This document shows, in pieces, positions 1 through 11,007 of a stretch of DNA of 64,000 nucleotides. Numbering within the stretch: the first letter of the stretch is position 1; the number at the start of each line of letters is the position of its first letter. Source of the stretch: Nemertoderma westbladi (lineage: Eukaryota > Xenacoelomorpha > Nemertodermatida > Nemertodermatidae); NCBI GenBank assembly GCA_032718475.1, contig JAUCBJ010008982.1, forward strand, positions 38,672 through 102,671, read 5' to 3'. The notes below the pieces were generated by a model. It saw only the letters and a program-made list of their open reading frames with translations, searched no databases and was not told the DNA's origin. The position numbers and the translations under genes are program-made.

Positions 1-56
1 CTGTGGTTGGCATTACGCCATATACCTAACACCAATAATACAGTCTACAATACAGC

Positions 57-238
57 CTATCTACAGTATAGAATGGATTTTTTGCCATGAAGAGCAATTA
101 ATGTCATTAATACATCCACCAGTATACCTACTCCAAGAGCCTTCCAATAAAACATGTATTCCAGCATGACGTCCACTGCACGTCTTCGTGCTGTCCATGG
201 TGACGTGCAGTGGACGTCATTAGGCTCTAAGGGGTTAA
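57..238. repeat. Possible piggyBac-like element end with internal hairpin
   Basis: Positions 166-183 and 203-220 form a perfect 18-bp inverted repeat with a 19-nt spacer. Shortly after it comes a run of G ending in TTAA (235-238), so the minus strand reads TTAACCCC at the boundary. TTAA followed by CCC and a subterminal hairpin resembles piggyBac-type ends. The opposite end was not found and the short minus-strand frame here is not recognisable as transposase, so this may be only an internally deleted remnant. Confidence 0.3.
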
Positions 239-319
239 GCAACACGGTCCCTACTTCGCCCTGTCGACACCCCAGCCATTTTTCACAAATCCTTTTTAGA
301 GTTTTTTAATTTTTTTTGT

Positions 320-549
320 ATTGGTGAAAGTTCTACAACATTAGTAGATATGTTTTTTATGATAGCTAGTGTTTTTTTTCTAGCTAGTATTTTTTGAAAT
401 TATAAAAAATGTGAAAGTCCATGATATTTCAGGTTAAACTGTTGAAGAATATATTAATGACCAAAATAATTTCCAAAAATTACTAGCTAGTAAAAAATAC
501 TAGCTATATACCATAAAAAATCTACTAAGGTTCTAGAACATTCACTAAT
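320..549. mobile_element. Foldback/MITE-like element with long imperfect terminal inverted repeats
   Basis: The first about 75 bases (320-397) and the last about 75 (475-549) are imperfect reverse complements, both containing the TAGCTAG-rich core and runs of T or A. There is no coding capacity. The class is unassigned because no target-site duplication is clear. Confidence 0.5.
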
Positions 550-1672
550 ATAAAAAAGCACTCAAAATTACCAAAAATAAAGGTTAAAAAACTCATTCGG
601 GACCCTTTTGCTTAAGGAGTCAAATTGTAGAACAAATTCCCGAAGTTTGCGACGTTTGCGAAATTCGCGAAGAATTCGTCAGTTTCTGTGCCCTAATGGT
701 TTCGTGACGAAACAATCAAATCTTACACCCTTGAAACACACACGAACTAATTCAATGTGTGTATTAGTATGCCTGAATAATTAAATAGAAATTAAATTAA
801 TGAACGCTATTTCAACATGAAATCTACGGAATCAATACACAACACACGCACACTACTGAATTTAAAAATTTATATAGATTGCAACTTATATTTGGCTACC
901 TTTTAATGGGTGACTAATTTAATTATTCACCCCTATATATTTGTAGCCTTTTTAATTTGTGCCTCTAATTGAATCAAACATTAAACAAAACTATATGTCA
1001 CAATATTGGTCTGTCGGTAGCTGGTCAATGAATCTCTCATAAATTTGTTAATTAGTCGCTGTTCAGTCATTGAACATTTGAACACGTGCTGCTCGAAGAC
1101 CCCACAACGTGTATAACTGCATCTCTTTTCTCAGAGTACCGCCTACCAGAGACAAATTACTGCAAAGTAGGTGAAGGTGTAAGCCGTAACGATTACAGTA
1201 CAACTGCCACTTCTGTACCAAAAAGCCCTATTTGCTTGGGGGAATTTTTGTATATGTGGTGTGATTGTTATAACAGTTTTCAAAACCTGACGGGTTAGAT
1301 CAATTTGCTATTCTTGGGACTACAATGCTTCTGGATTTTAGTTAAAGAATGCCAAAAGTGTACAAAAAACAAGTCAACTGAAATTTGCAAGTCGAATTTG
1401 AGCCCTAGTAAATACATCATATGATACCACCAACCATTCTGGTATCATGTTGTTTGTATAGTAAAATATACTGATTGTGTGGTCCACCAAAAATGTATCC
1501 TGATTAACTAAGGGAGAAGTACAAACAATACGTTAGTCGCCAAGCCATATACCGAGCTCTATTGTGTGTCTATTACTTCGTAAGTTGCGCAGAGGGTTAA
1601 AAATATTATGTGGGCGGGACCAATTAGTAATCGAATTATCAGGTTTGGAGTGAATTATATATTATATATAAG
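550..1672. other. AT-rich intergenic DNA, no gene seen
   Basis: No exon-like or RNA-like structure is recognised. The only landmark is 1083-1112, which matches the terminus (CCCCAC followed by AACGTGT) of the foldback family found intact at 45,903 and 53,726; the rest of that copy is missing. The 70-residue frame at 1086-1298 starts inside this remnant and is not supported as a gene. Confidence 0.45.
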
Positions 1673-1945
1673 CAGCAGCTTGGTCAAGTGGTGATATTCC
1701 TGGGATTTCAATTAGGAAGCCCTGGTTCGAACCCTAGATGGGGGCAACACTGATTGGGCACAGTGATTGAAATCCTGCAGCCTAGCCTAACCGTTGTTTT
1801 CATCCTTAACTGGTCGATAAATGGGAACCAAGGCAACTTGGGAAACAGATTGGCAGGGTTACTGTGGAAAATCCCCCTTCTTGGTGGTGAACAGGCAATC
1901 CTTGGCTTAATGAGCCTAAAAGATTCTCACATTCAACTCGACTAG
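1672..1945 (+). mobile_element. tRNA-derived SINE-like element
   Basis: A pol III type 2 promoter is visible: an A-box-like TTGGTCAAGTGG at 1680-1691 and a good B box GGTTCGAACCC at 1724-1734, correctly spaced for a tRNA. The flanks do not form a clean acceptor stem, and unrelated sequence follows without a break, as in a SINE body. A true tRNA gene is unlikely. The 3' limit is a guess. Confidence 0.45.
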
Positions 1946-2055
1946 AGTAACAATATTTCTAGTAAATATTTTGACTTCAACAGAGAAGAACCGGAAGAGC
2001 CGGTCTGATTAACGGCTGGATGCATTATAGCGAATTGGCTCAAGTATTCAGAAAG

Positions 2056-2071
2056 CCCCCCCCCCCCCCCC
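2056..2071. repeat. Poly(C) tract, 16 nt
   Basis: Uninterrupted run of C in intergenic DNA, one of several long C or G homopolymers in the window. Confidence 0.95.
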
Positions 2072-2282
2072 TAGTCTATAACGATCTACTAAACCGCAAA
2101 TTGTATACACTTTTGCATATTATATATATTGTTTATTGAAAGAATAATGATATAAATTCATAGAAAACACACAAACAAAAAGAATAGTTGATTATATCGT
2201 TAAATATTACATGGGAGGCCATGTGGTAGTAAATTGCTGATATACACGGTATCAGGTAGTATTACCAGGTCTACCGTTTACC

Positions 2283-2350
2283 TGAGCCGCTAGCTGAGTG
2301 GTTAGAGCGACAGACTTCCCACTCAGAGGTCACCAGTTCGACAGTGGTAG
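2283..2350 (+). repeat. Degenerate tRNA-like SINE head
   Basis: A perfect A-box consensus (TAGCTGAGTGG, 2291-2301) is followed about 34 nt later by a weak B box around AGTTCGA (2335-2341). No cloverleaf with a proper T arm can be drawn, so this is called a tRNA-derived remnant and not a functional tRNA. Confidence 0.35.
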
Positions 2351-2910
2351 GTATATAACCACTATCGATCTGTGGTTATAACTTTTGCACAGAAGAGTAT
2401 TTCGGTCCAGTAGTTTAGCTGAGTTTATGAAAATATACCTCCTACAGTATGACAAACACAATAGTAAATTAGAAATCACTTGAACCTACATAATATACAC
2501 CATACATTAATATTCCACACTCTTATTTCTTTTTGAATCAATTCATTTTTTAATACGCCATTGAATTTCCCAAAATATATTTATTGGTTGTGCTTCACTA
2601 TCATCTTAAAACAGAAGAACTTGAATAATTACCACAATAATAATACAACATGATAATGTAAAAGTGCAGCTGTTACAAGGAATATTGTAAGTCCATCAGA
2701 GGACCTATCCATTAATTCCCAAATGCCAATCATACTTTTATAACTCACATATTATACAATTTAATATTATTGATCTTTCTTATCAAACAACTGTATTACT
2801 TTAAATTGTTAATAAGAGATGAACTGCAGATATTTGCAATACGAAGTACTTAAGCCATCAATCTGATTATATATACATATATCTAATAGCACTAGTTTTG
2901 AGTTAAGTGA
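2350..2910. other. AT-rich intergenic DNA, nothing recognised
   Basis: No open frame, repeat family or RNA signature was found on either strand. Confidence 0.5.
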
Positions 2911-4677
2911 TAGTAAATGTATTAGGAATTTTTTTAGTAAATGTTTTAGTAAATGTATTAGGAATTTTTTTAGTAAATGTTTTAGTAAATGTTTTAGTAA
3001 ATGTTTTAGTAAATGTTTTAGTAAATGTATTAGGATTTTTTTTAGTAAATGTTTTAGTAAATGTTTTAGTAAATGGTTTAGTAAATGTTTTAGTAAATGT
3101 TTTAGTAAATGTTTTAGTAAATGTTTTAGTAAATGTATTAGGAATTTTTTTAGTAAATGTTTTAGTAAATGTTTTAGTAAATGTTTTAGTAAATGTTTTA
3201 GTAAATGTTTTAGTAAATGTTTTAGTAAATGTTTTAGTAAATGTATTAGGAATTTTTTTAGTAAATGTTTTAGTAAATCTTTTAGTAAATGTTTTAGTAA
3301 ATGTTTTAGTAAATGTATTAGGATTTTTTTTAGTAAATGTTTTAGTAAATGTTTTAGTAAATGGTTTAGTAAATGTTTTAGTAAATGTTTTAGTAAATGT
3401 TTTAGTAAATGTTTTAGTAAATGTATTAGGAATTTTTTTAGTAAATGTTTTAGTAAATGTTTTAGTAAATGTTTTAGTAAATGTTTTAGTAAATGTTTTA
3501 GTAAATGTTTTAGTAAATGTTTTAGTAAATGTTTTAGTAAATGTTTTAGTAAATGTTTTAGTAAATGTATTAGGATTTTTTTTAGTAAATGTTTTAGTAA
3601 ATGTTTTAGTAAATGGTTTAGTAAATGTTTTAGTAAAATGTTTTAGTAAATGTATTAGGAATTTTTTTAGTAAATGTTTTAGTAAATGTTTTAGTAAATG
3701 TTTTAGTAAATGTTTTAGTAAATGTTTTAGTAAATGTTTTAGTAAATGTTTTAGTAAATGTTTTAGTAAATGTTTTAGTAAATGTTTTAGTAAATGTTTT
3801 AGTAAATGTTTTAGTAAATGTTTTAGTAAATGTTTTAGTAAATGTTTTAGTAAATGTATTAGGATTTTTTTTAGTAAATGTTTTAGTAAATGTTTTAGTA
3901 AATGTTTTAGTAAATGTTTTAGTAAATGTATTAGGAATTTTTTTAGTAAATGTTTTAGTAAATGTTTTAGTAAATGTTTTAGTAAATGTTTTAGTAAATG
4001 TTTTAGTAAATGTTTTAGTAAATGTTTTAGTAAATGTTTTAGTAAATGTTTTAGTAAATGTTTTAGTAAATGTTTTAGTAAATGTTTTAGTAAATGTATT
4101 AGGATTTTATTTAGTAAATGTTTTAGTAAATGTTTTAGTAAATGGTTTAGTAAATGTTTTAGTAAATGTTTTAGTAAATGTTTTAGTAAATGTTTTAGTA
4201 AATGTATTAGGAATTTTTTTAGTAAATGTTTTAGTAAATGTTTTAGTAAATGTTTTAGTAAATGTTTTAGTAAATCTTTTAGTAAATGTTTTAGTAAATG
4301 TTTTAGTAAATGTATTAGGATTTTTTTTAGTAAATGTTTTAGTAAATGTTTTAGTAAATGGTTTAGTAAATGTTTTAGTAAATGTTTTAGTAAATGTTTT
4401 AGTAAATGTATTAGGATTTTTTTTAGTAAATGTTTTAGTAAATGTTTTAGTAAATGTTTTAGTAAATGTTTTAGTAAATGTATTAGGAATTTTTTTAGTA
4501 AATGTTTTAGTAAATGTTTTAGTAAATGTTTTAGTAAATGTTTTAGTAAATGTTTTAGTAAATGTTTTAGTAAATGTTTTAGTAAATCTTTTAGTAAATG
4601 TTTTAGTAAATGTTTTAGTAAATGTTTTAGTAAATGTATTAGGAATTTTTTTAGTAAATGTTTTAGTAAATGTTTTA
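2911..4677. repeat. 12-bp minisatellite array (GTTTTAGTAAAT)n with higher-order variants
   Basis: About 1.77 kb of the 12-bp unit, interspersed with a variant block in which ATTAGGA and a T run precede TTAGTAAATG. Blocks recur in a similar order, suggesting higher-order repeats. Because the unit is a multiple of three, open frames run through it on both strands (599 residues plus, 194 minus). A single extra A near 3640 shifts the plus frame from a VNVL repeat to an FSKC repeat with no stop. The lack of any codon-level constraint argues against coding. Confidence 0.95.
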
Positions 4678-4817
4678 CATTTTCTACCCATTCGACGTCT
4701 TTATAAATTATATTTATATTTTTTGTATTTCTTTATTATTAAATTAATTAATTATTATTAAATTTTCTTTCCTACAACAGATTTCAAAAATTAACAGTCA
4801 TCCGACAATGTATTTGC

Positions 4818-5100
4818 ATTGGGGGTTGAGGCGCACTGGGGGTTGAGGCGCACTGGGGGTTGAGGCGCACTGGGGGTTGAGGCGCACTGGGGGTTGAGGC
4901 GCACTGGGGGTTGAGGCGCACTGGGGGTTGAGGCGCACTGGTGGTTGAGGCGCACTGGGGGTTGAGGCGCTCATGGTTTCAACATTATTGTATTTGCACT
5001 GGGTGGGGGTTGAGGCGCACTGGGGGTTGAGGCGCACATGGTTTCAACATTATTGTATTTGCACTGGGGGTTGAGGCGCACATGGTTTCAACATTATTGT
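4818..5100. repeat. 17-bp G-rich minisatellite
   Basis: Unit ACTGGGGGTTGAGGCGC, repeated about a dozen times. Later copies are separated by a linker containing ATGGTTTCAACATTATTG, itself present three times, so there is a second repeat level. Confidence 0.9.
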
Positions 5101-5340
5101 GTTATTAATTTGCGAACAATTCTTTCAAATAATATTTTTTCAAAATAATTAAAGATAATAACAATATAAAACAATACTACACAAGGAATAGCCATCAGTT
5201 TAATTTAGAAAGAAAAATTTCAACTCATGAGATACGTGACGTCACGACAAAAAGTACAGAAGATGAATTAAATTTCACTGTTGTTGTATAGGTAATTTTT
5301 AAAACCGTAAGAATAGCGACGGAAAGTTGCCAGGAACAAA

Positions 5341-5490
5341 GTTGCGGCCCGGACAACTTCGACTCGGACAACTGCAACCCGGACAACTGTGACCCGGACA
5401 ACTGCAACCCGGACAACTGTGACTCGGACAACTGCGGCCCGGACAACTTCGACTCGGAAAACTTCGACTCGGACAATTTGTCTAAAATCA
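5341..5490. repeat. 15-bp minisatellite around CGGACAACT
   Basis: About nine imperfect 15-bp units, CCCGGACAACTGYRA and CTCGGACAACTTCGA variants. Both minus-strand frames through it are open only because the unit is divisible by three. Confidence 0.85.
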
Positions 5491-5725
5491 TGGGTCGCAA
5501 TTGTCCGGATCGCAAATGTCGGGTTATAATTGTCCGGAAACCACCCGGAATGGAAGCTGTAAGATCCGAACACATTTCCAGCAAGGATTTATAAATACAT
5601 ACAGTTCTCAGGATTCACAATGATTCTCTGGATTGCAGCAATCAGATCAGTATACGATGGTTCGACAACATTTGTGTCTACTGTTGACAGTGACACAGAA
5701 CCATTTGAAGTGTTATGGGGAGTCC

Positions 5726-6300
5726 GGTATTACTGTGATAGCTATCTCCATTTTTGAAATTTTTTTAATCGTTTTTATTGACAATATTATTGCAAAAATT
5801 AAAATAAGTTACTTAGGTCTAGTAATTGTTCTTGATTAGTTGTATTAATCCATGAAATGGATTATCTTCAGACCCCTCCATCGCAACTCGCTCATGTGGT
5901 TCTTCAGTAGATTTTTAGTTGTGCCTTTCTTTGTTCGCATTGTATTTAACTTTGCATGCGCCCACATGCACTCAATTCTTTGAGTGTTTGCCCCTGTATC
6001 TTTGTTAACAAAGCGCCTTTTTCCTTTTTTACTGTGGTTTACCCACAAATGTTTGTAAATACCACTCCAATCGTGGCATTTCCATGGGTCTCGCTTGTTG
6101 GTAATTCCGACTCTTCGGCCGCTATAGTAATAGCGCTCTCTTCTGTTGCCAATAAAGATGCAATTTCGATGTCAGTGTCTTTAATTTCATTATGAAAATA
6201 ATAACGAACACGTTTATTAAAATGTTCTAGAATAAAAACCATAGTCATTCAACATATTTTAAGAATTACAAAAAATGGAGATAGCTATCACAGTAATACC
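5726..6300 (-). mobile_element. Merlin-type DNA transposon, internally deleted
   Basis: A 575-bp element with 30-bp perfect terminal inverted repeats (5726-5755 and 6271-6300, beginning GGTATTACTG), flanked by an exact 8-bp duplication GGGAGTCC (5718-5725 and 6301-6308). It interrupts the LINE at its QGD motif, and excision on paper restores the LINE sequence. The internal minus-strand frame matches the C-terminal part of IS1595/ISXO2-like transposases; 8-9 bp duplications are the Merlin hallmark. It is shorter than a full Merlin, so it is non-autonomous. Confidence 0.85.
5845..6120 (-). pseudogene. Merlin transposase remnant (IS1595/ISXO2-like DDE domain, C-terminal part)
   Basis: Reading the minus strand, WKCHDWSGIYKH is followed in the same frame by LWVNHSKKG, FVNKDTG, ANTQRIECMW and a basic tail ending near SELRWRG, then stop. 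The VNHS, the FV-(D/N)-x-x-TG-A-N-T-(Q/N)-x-IE and the W-x-x-x-K spacing are the conserved block around the final catalytic acid in this family (the E of IE here). The N-terminal DDE residues and zinc-binding region are absent, so it cannot encode an active enzyme. It sits wholly inside the TIR-bounded element. Confidence 0.8.
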
Positions 6301-7355
6301 GGGAGTCCTTCAGGGAGACACACTTGCACTATTCTTGTTCATAATTGTTGTTGAATATTTTCTCCGCATGTCCTTAGATCATCATAATAATGATGGGGTG
6401 ATGGTGATGGCTCCAGAAGTCGAGGAAATCCTGCCATGCACATAACTGATCTAGACTTTGCTGATGACTTAGGAGTACTCTCAGAATCACTAGAAGGAGG
6501 CCAACGGCTCCTCAGCTCATTATAACAGGCTGCTTCTTGTGTTGGTCTTTTTATTACCTCCAAAAATACCAAAATTGTAACAGTTAACTTTGAAAGTCCT
6601 CAGCAAATCTCTGATGGATGAGCATAAGCTCAAAGGATGGTATGCTTGAGCATTTGGACGACTTCTGTTACCTGGGATCATGGATCCGGAAGTCCGGTGA
6701 GGACCTTCGAATACGTAAGGGAAAGGCATGGGCAGCCTTGAACAGGCTTTCCAGGATGTGGAAGTCACCGAGAATTAATCGGAAACTTAAGGTCAAATTA
6801 TTTAGAGCCGCAGTAGTTCCAGTACTCCTCTATGGGAGTCTATGCTGGACTCTAACTGCGGAGGACACCAAATCTCTGGATGGCACATTCACAAGAATGC
6901 TACGCCGGGTTCATTGTGTCAAGTACAATGCACACATCTCCAACCAGACACTATCTAACATTGGAGGTGTCTCATTGGTTCAACCAAGCTTGATACTAGA
7001 ACAATCCACCTCCGCTTAGCAGGACATTGCTTTCGCCGTAAGGACCAGCCAGTGCATAATCTTGTACTTTGGCTGCCTCATGGAGTGAATAAGCATGGTG
7101 GACAGCCCATTACTTTAGTGAGACGCCTTCTAAAGGACACTGGCCTTGAAGATGCGGATGATCTCGCGATATTCATGGAGGATATGGTGTTGTGGCGGTG
7201 CAACTTTGTTGACAAGCCGGCATAGCATTTTTAATGCACTCTGCATTGTGATTGTCAATTGTGGATTGCATGGTGGTGGCAAAATGTTTTTGTTGAGCCA
7301 GAATAGTATTTCATTATGCAGCTGCAATGCAGCAGGTCTATTATAGTAGTAGTAG

Positions 7356-8125
7356 GATCACTCCTCTACAGATGGACTATGATCCACAAACCCAAACATT
7401 CCATTAATATTTTAGTAAACTAACGGTTCAGTTTTAGAATAAAATCACTTACAACATGTCTCAATTGTAATCGAACACTTCAAACATTATTAGATACACG
7501 GAGTAATCTGAACCTGAGCGGATAAAGTAGCCCCATAGCTGATGTATTTTTCTTAATTAGGAATTTTAGTAACCTAATTCCAAAAACATAATGGAAAATA
7601 TGTTTACGTCAATTGAAAGCAATCTCCTGAGAGTTTGAAATGCCATTAGGTGAAGGGCGTTGGAGAGTGTTGTGGCCTGATGCATTACTAACCAAGTCAA
7701 CCCCATAGTTAATGCATCCCAAATAGTGACTCAACTCTAAACAATCACATAATAATTGCAATTATGGCAAATGAATAAAATAGATGGGGCCGTTTTGCGA
7801 CGGTATATAGCGGCCGGGAGTAGCCGACAAATAGTGAAAGTTTCGGGAGAACTTTATAGATTTATTTGTGAATTTGAAATACAATTATTAACTTTAACCC
7901 CCGGGGTTTTAAGTGGGACAAACAAAATGTATATCATTATAAACAGGCGTTGCCTAGAATCTGCTGCTACAATTAAATAATTTTGGTACCGATTTAAAGC
8001 TTTTGTAAACTTTATTAGTTTTTAGAAATTGATTCGAATATTTATTCTATTAACGTGAACCACTACATAAGCATTGTATTAAATATATTTATTTCATTCT
8101 ATCCATCTATCTAATATCTATAATA
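7356..8125. other. Intergenic DNA, nothing recognised
   Basis: No gene, repeat or RNA could be supported. The short frames at 7756-7980 and nearby have no recognisable motif. Confidence 0.45.
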
Positions 8126-8325
8126 GGCATGCTGCATAGGTGCTGCATTAAGAATGAAAAATTGCGCCACCACAACTGGCGAATTTATCTGCATCTTCAA
8201 GGCAGTTTAAGAGGCGTCTCAAGAGAGTAAAGTGTTAAGCTTGTGTTGATGACTTTTGAGACAACTCCAATGCTGTACAGGACGAGGTTGGAGATCTGTA
8301 CATTGTACATGTACATGACACAATG
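8126..8325 (-). mobile_element. Small degraded LINE 3' fragment
   Basis: The reverse complement resembles the 3' end of the LINE copies (the GCAGCATGCC region, the ACTGGCC/AAGATGC stretch, and the segment around ACATTGTAC), with large deletions. No tail repeats remain. Confidence 0.6.
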
Positions 8326-9454
8326 AATATATATCTTTTAATATTTAATTTATTAATATATGATTTTTCATACAAAACATCAATTTGAACCTTCAACTTC
8401 AGTACACAGTCACACAAAGTGTAGCTGTTATATTATATATAACCGGTGTTAAAACATAATTAAGCGTTTACTTATATAATATAATATACGTATTAATATT
8501 GAAATATTTGTGAAAATATAACAGTAAGTAACTAATAGTAACTAGGAACTGGTTTCATAAAAAAATGAGTGGCATTTCAATATGAAATAGATGGAAATTA
8601 TCGTGATAATTCACAATTATTTAATCATTATTAGATAAGACAGATACACACCCTCCTATTACAGTATATATGTAACAGCTTGTATCCATTATAGTATTGT
8701 AGAGTAAAATTCAATGGGTTTGTTTATTCTCATTGTAATATTTGCGATGTTATATTGATAAAACTGATGTACCGGTACATCCTTTATTATCAAACAATCT
8801 TGACATACGTGCAAACGGATAATTTCTAATTTTTTTTATTGTTATTTCTATTATATACTAAAGCATCAATAGTAATAGCGTAATACATCTGGTTAACTAT
8901 CTATTATTATGTCTAGATATCCATATACTTATATAAATACCAACAACCCGATGTTAGTTATAGCTGTACTATCTCACTTATTATTGTTTTGATCGGACAA
9001 CAATCATATGGGACATTAATGACGTTATTTATTACAAAAAAAAGCTCCGATTACACATAATTAATTCTTCTGCAATTCTTCTGATATTCAATAAATTTAT
9101 TTCAGTTCCTCAAAATTATTAATAATATTATGCCATACACGGTTATAACTATATTAATTGTTGTATTCAAACTCGTGAGATCAAGTCATAAAATGTGGTT
9201 GAATGTAAATAAGTCCCAAGAATTAGGACAATGTGTGTTTAAACAAGTATTTTATAAATAATAATAAAACTAATAAAGTTATTAAAAATGTATACAATTC
9301 CTATATATACATTAATCATTTTGTGTATTCTACCAAACTCTACGCTTTCGGTAGACATCTTCTTATAATCCTAACTTACCTAACCCAATTATACCATACA
9401 GTATTTAGACACATTACCTTTCTTGGAATATAAACTATCATGTATTCACAAATA
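8326..9454. other. AT-rich intergenic DNA, nothing recognised
   Basis: Strongly AT-rich with scattered short palindromes. The 66-residue frame at 9233-9433 is low complexity and not supported. Confidence 0.45.
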
Positions 9455-9818
9455 TACTACTACTAGGATCGGCATGCTGCATTGCAGCTGCATTTTTAAG
9501 AATGCTGTGCCGGCTTATCGACAAAATAGCACCGCCACAACTCCCTATCACCCATGACATTTGCTAGATCATCCACATCTTCAAGGCCAGTGTCCTTTAA
9601 GATGCGTCTCAAGAAAGTCATGGGTTGTCCACCATGCTTATTCACTCCATGAGGCTGCCAAAGTACAAGGTTATGCACTGGCTGGTCCTCACGGCGAAAG
9701 CAATGTCCTGCAAAGCGGAGGCGATTTTGTTCTAGTGTCAAGCTTGGGGGAACCAATGAGACACCTCCAATGTTATATAGTGTCTGGTTGGAGATGTGTG
9801 CATTGTACTTGACACATA
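9455..9818 (-). mobile_element. 5'-truncated LINE copy B (minus strand)
   Basis: The reverse complement encodes the C-terminal about 86 residues of the same LINE (PPSLTLEQNRLRFAGHCF through FVDKPAQHS, then stop) followed by the 3' untranslated end and a TAG-repeat tail (CTA repeats at 9455-9465 on plus). The frame is intact across this fragment, so it is younger than copy A. Severe 5' truncation is typical of target-primed reverse transcription. Confidence 0.85.
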
Positions 9819-10697
9819 TTATTCAATTATATATATGACACAAATTATATGTATATTCACAAATATACACTATATATATTCGATACTCTTCCTGTTAAAG
9901 ACCCTCAGTTTATTTTAATCTTTTCATCCCATACATATTATCCCATATTATTTTCATCTCATACACTGATGTTACCGCTGGTGAATTCCTACCGCTTCAT
10001 CCGTTCGTTTATAATTGACATCGACCACGAAATAGTAAAAGCATTTTACCTCGACCTTCGGCATCGAAGAAAAATATGCTTTTACTATTCCTCAAAAATG
10101 CGAAGTACTTTTTTTTTTAACTTTTGAATTATAAATTTAACAACAAAGTTATTCCAAATTTGACGTACAATAATTTTGTACCACTCTCTAATTTAATAAT
10201 ACTAGCTACTATAATATACATAGTGAATATAATATTCCAGAACGATAATCAAATAATTAAAACAAAAGATCGATTTTAGCTGGCTACTGGAGCAAAATAT
10301 CATACAACTAAACATTTTAATGCTAAATTGATTAATAATTACCAACATAAATTAATGATCTGGAATAAAAAATGTGAAATAAACAGCATAAATATTTTAT
10401 TATCCGCATTTTTGTAAGATTTAGTGGATAATTACTTTATTGTCCGCATTTTTGCGGACAATGAAGGGGATATTTAATTTAAAGAAAGAATATTAAAGAA
10501 TATGTTTGTGGTAATATATCAGGAAATTTATCGAATTTTATAGAGTATTAAAAAAAACACAAGTTTGAAAATGTGAAAGAATGACAAAAGATAAATGTAT
10601 GTATGTGTAATAAGTATGTGCTGGTTTTATATCAATACATAAATAACTTAAAAACGACATTGTAAACAATGTAATATAATAAATTATCTCATTGGTA
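9819..10697. other. 5' flank of the SLC22 gene
   Basis: No TATA box or initiator can be claimed with confidence. There is a hairpin pairing AATAGTAAAAGC near 10,033 with GCTTTTACTATT near 10,079, and a perfect 10-bp stem with a TTTT loop at 10,439-10,462 (ATTGTCCGCA arm), 236 nt before the start codon. Confidence 0.4.
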
Positions 10698-11007
10698 ATG
10701 GATAACTATTCTGGTGAACCAGCTGGTGGTTCCCATGACAGCGGAAATGGTCGAATAACGCCAAATTTTAGTCAAAGCAAAAAAACGAAGAAAGAATTGA
10801 CAGTGGAGGAAGCACTTCGGTTGGTTTATAAACGGAACTGTATGTGGCAGTGGGGAACCTTTGTTATTATTGGGTTGACTTGGTTTCCTTTCTGCTGGCA
10901 TTGGCTGGAGGATCAGTGGTTGGCAGGGAAACCGCCCCACAGATGCAATACTCCCCCCAATTATAACGGGTCGCTCGATCGATATCTACCGGCTCTAAAG
11001 AAACCAG
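10698..11007 (+). CDS. SLC22 exon 1 (residues 1-103)
   Basis: The start is the first in-frame ATG after a TAA at 10,680-10,682. It encodes a polar N-terminus, a basic stretch (SKKTKK), TM1 (WQWGTFVIIGLTWFPF) and the start of the extracellular loop (PPHRC, sequon N90-G-S). Donor CAG|GTTAGT, phase 1. The cytoplasmic N-terminus is about 30 residues longer than in typical family members. Confidence 0.9.

Larger units (their letters stand above)
5633..7355 (+). mobile_element. Degraded non-LTR retrotransposon (LINE) copy A, split by a Merlin element
   Basis: The reverse transcriptase (RT) segment is in two parts, up to 5725 and from 6301, and is homologous to the better preserved copies at 21.7, 25.8 and 34.0 kb. 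The frame is broken by several indels; a 133-residue piece (6618-7019) retains the YLGSWIRKSG, LLYGS and LRRVHCVKYN stretches typical of the region after the RT palm. The 3' end carries four TAG repeats (7344-7355), the tail seen in the other copies. An extra segment lies near 7231-7310. The clade is tentatively RTE-like. Not functional. Confidence 0.85.

Noticed and set aside
57-245. 62-residue minus-strand membrane protein
   Set aside because: The frame overlaps a hairpin and a TTAA-bounded repeat end and lacks any recognisable motif.
1672-1745. Functional tRNA gene
   Set aside because: A and B boxes are good, but acceptor and anticodon stems do not form and the sequence continues as a SINE body. 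The same applies at 2283 and 43,346.
2907-4706. 599-residue and 194-residue open frames as repeat proteins
   Set aside because: They are pure translations of a 12-bp noncoding repeat, open on both strands, with no start context or flanking domain.
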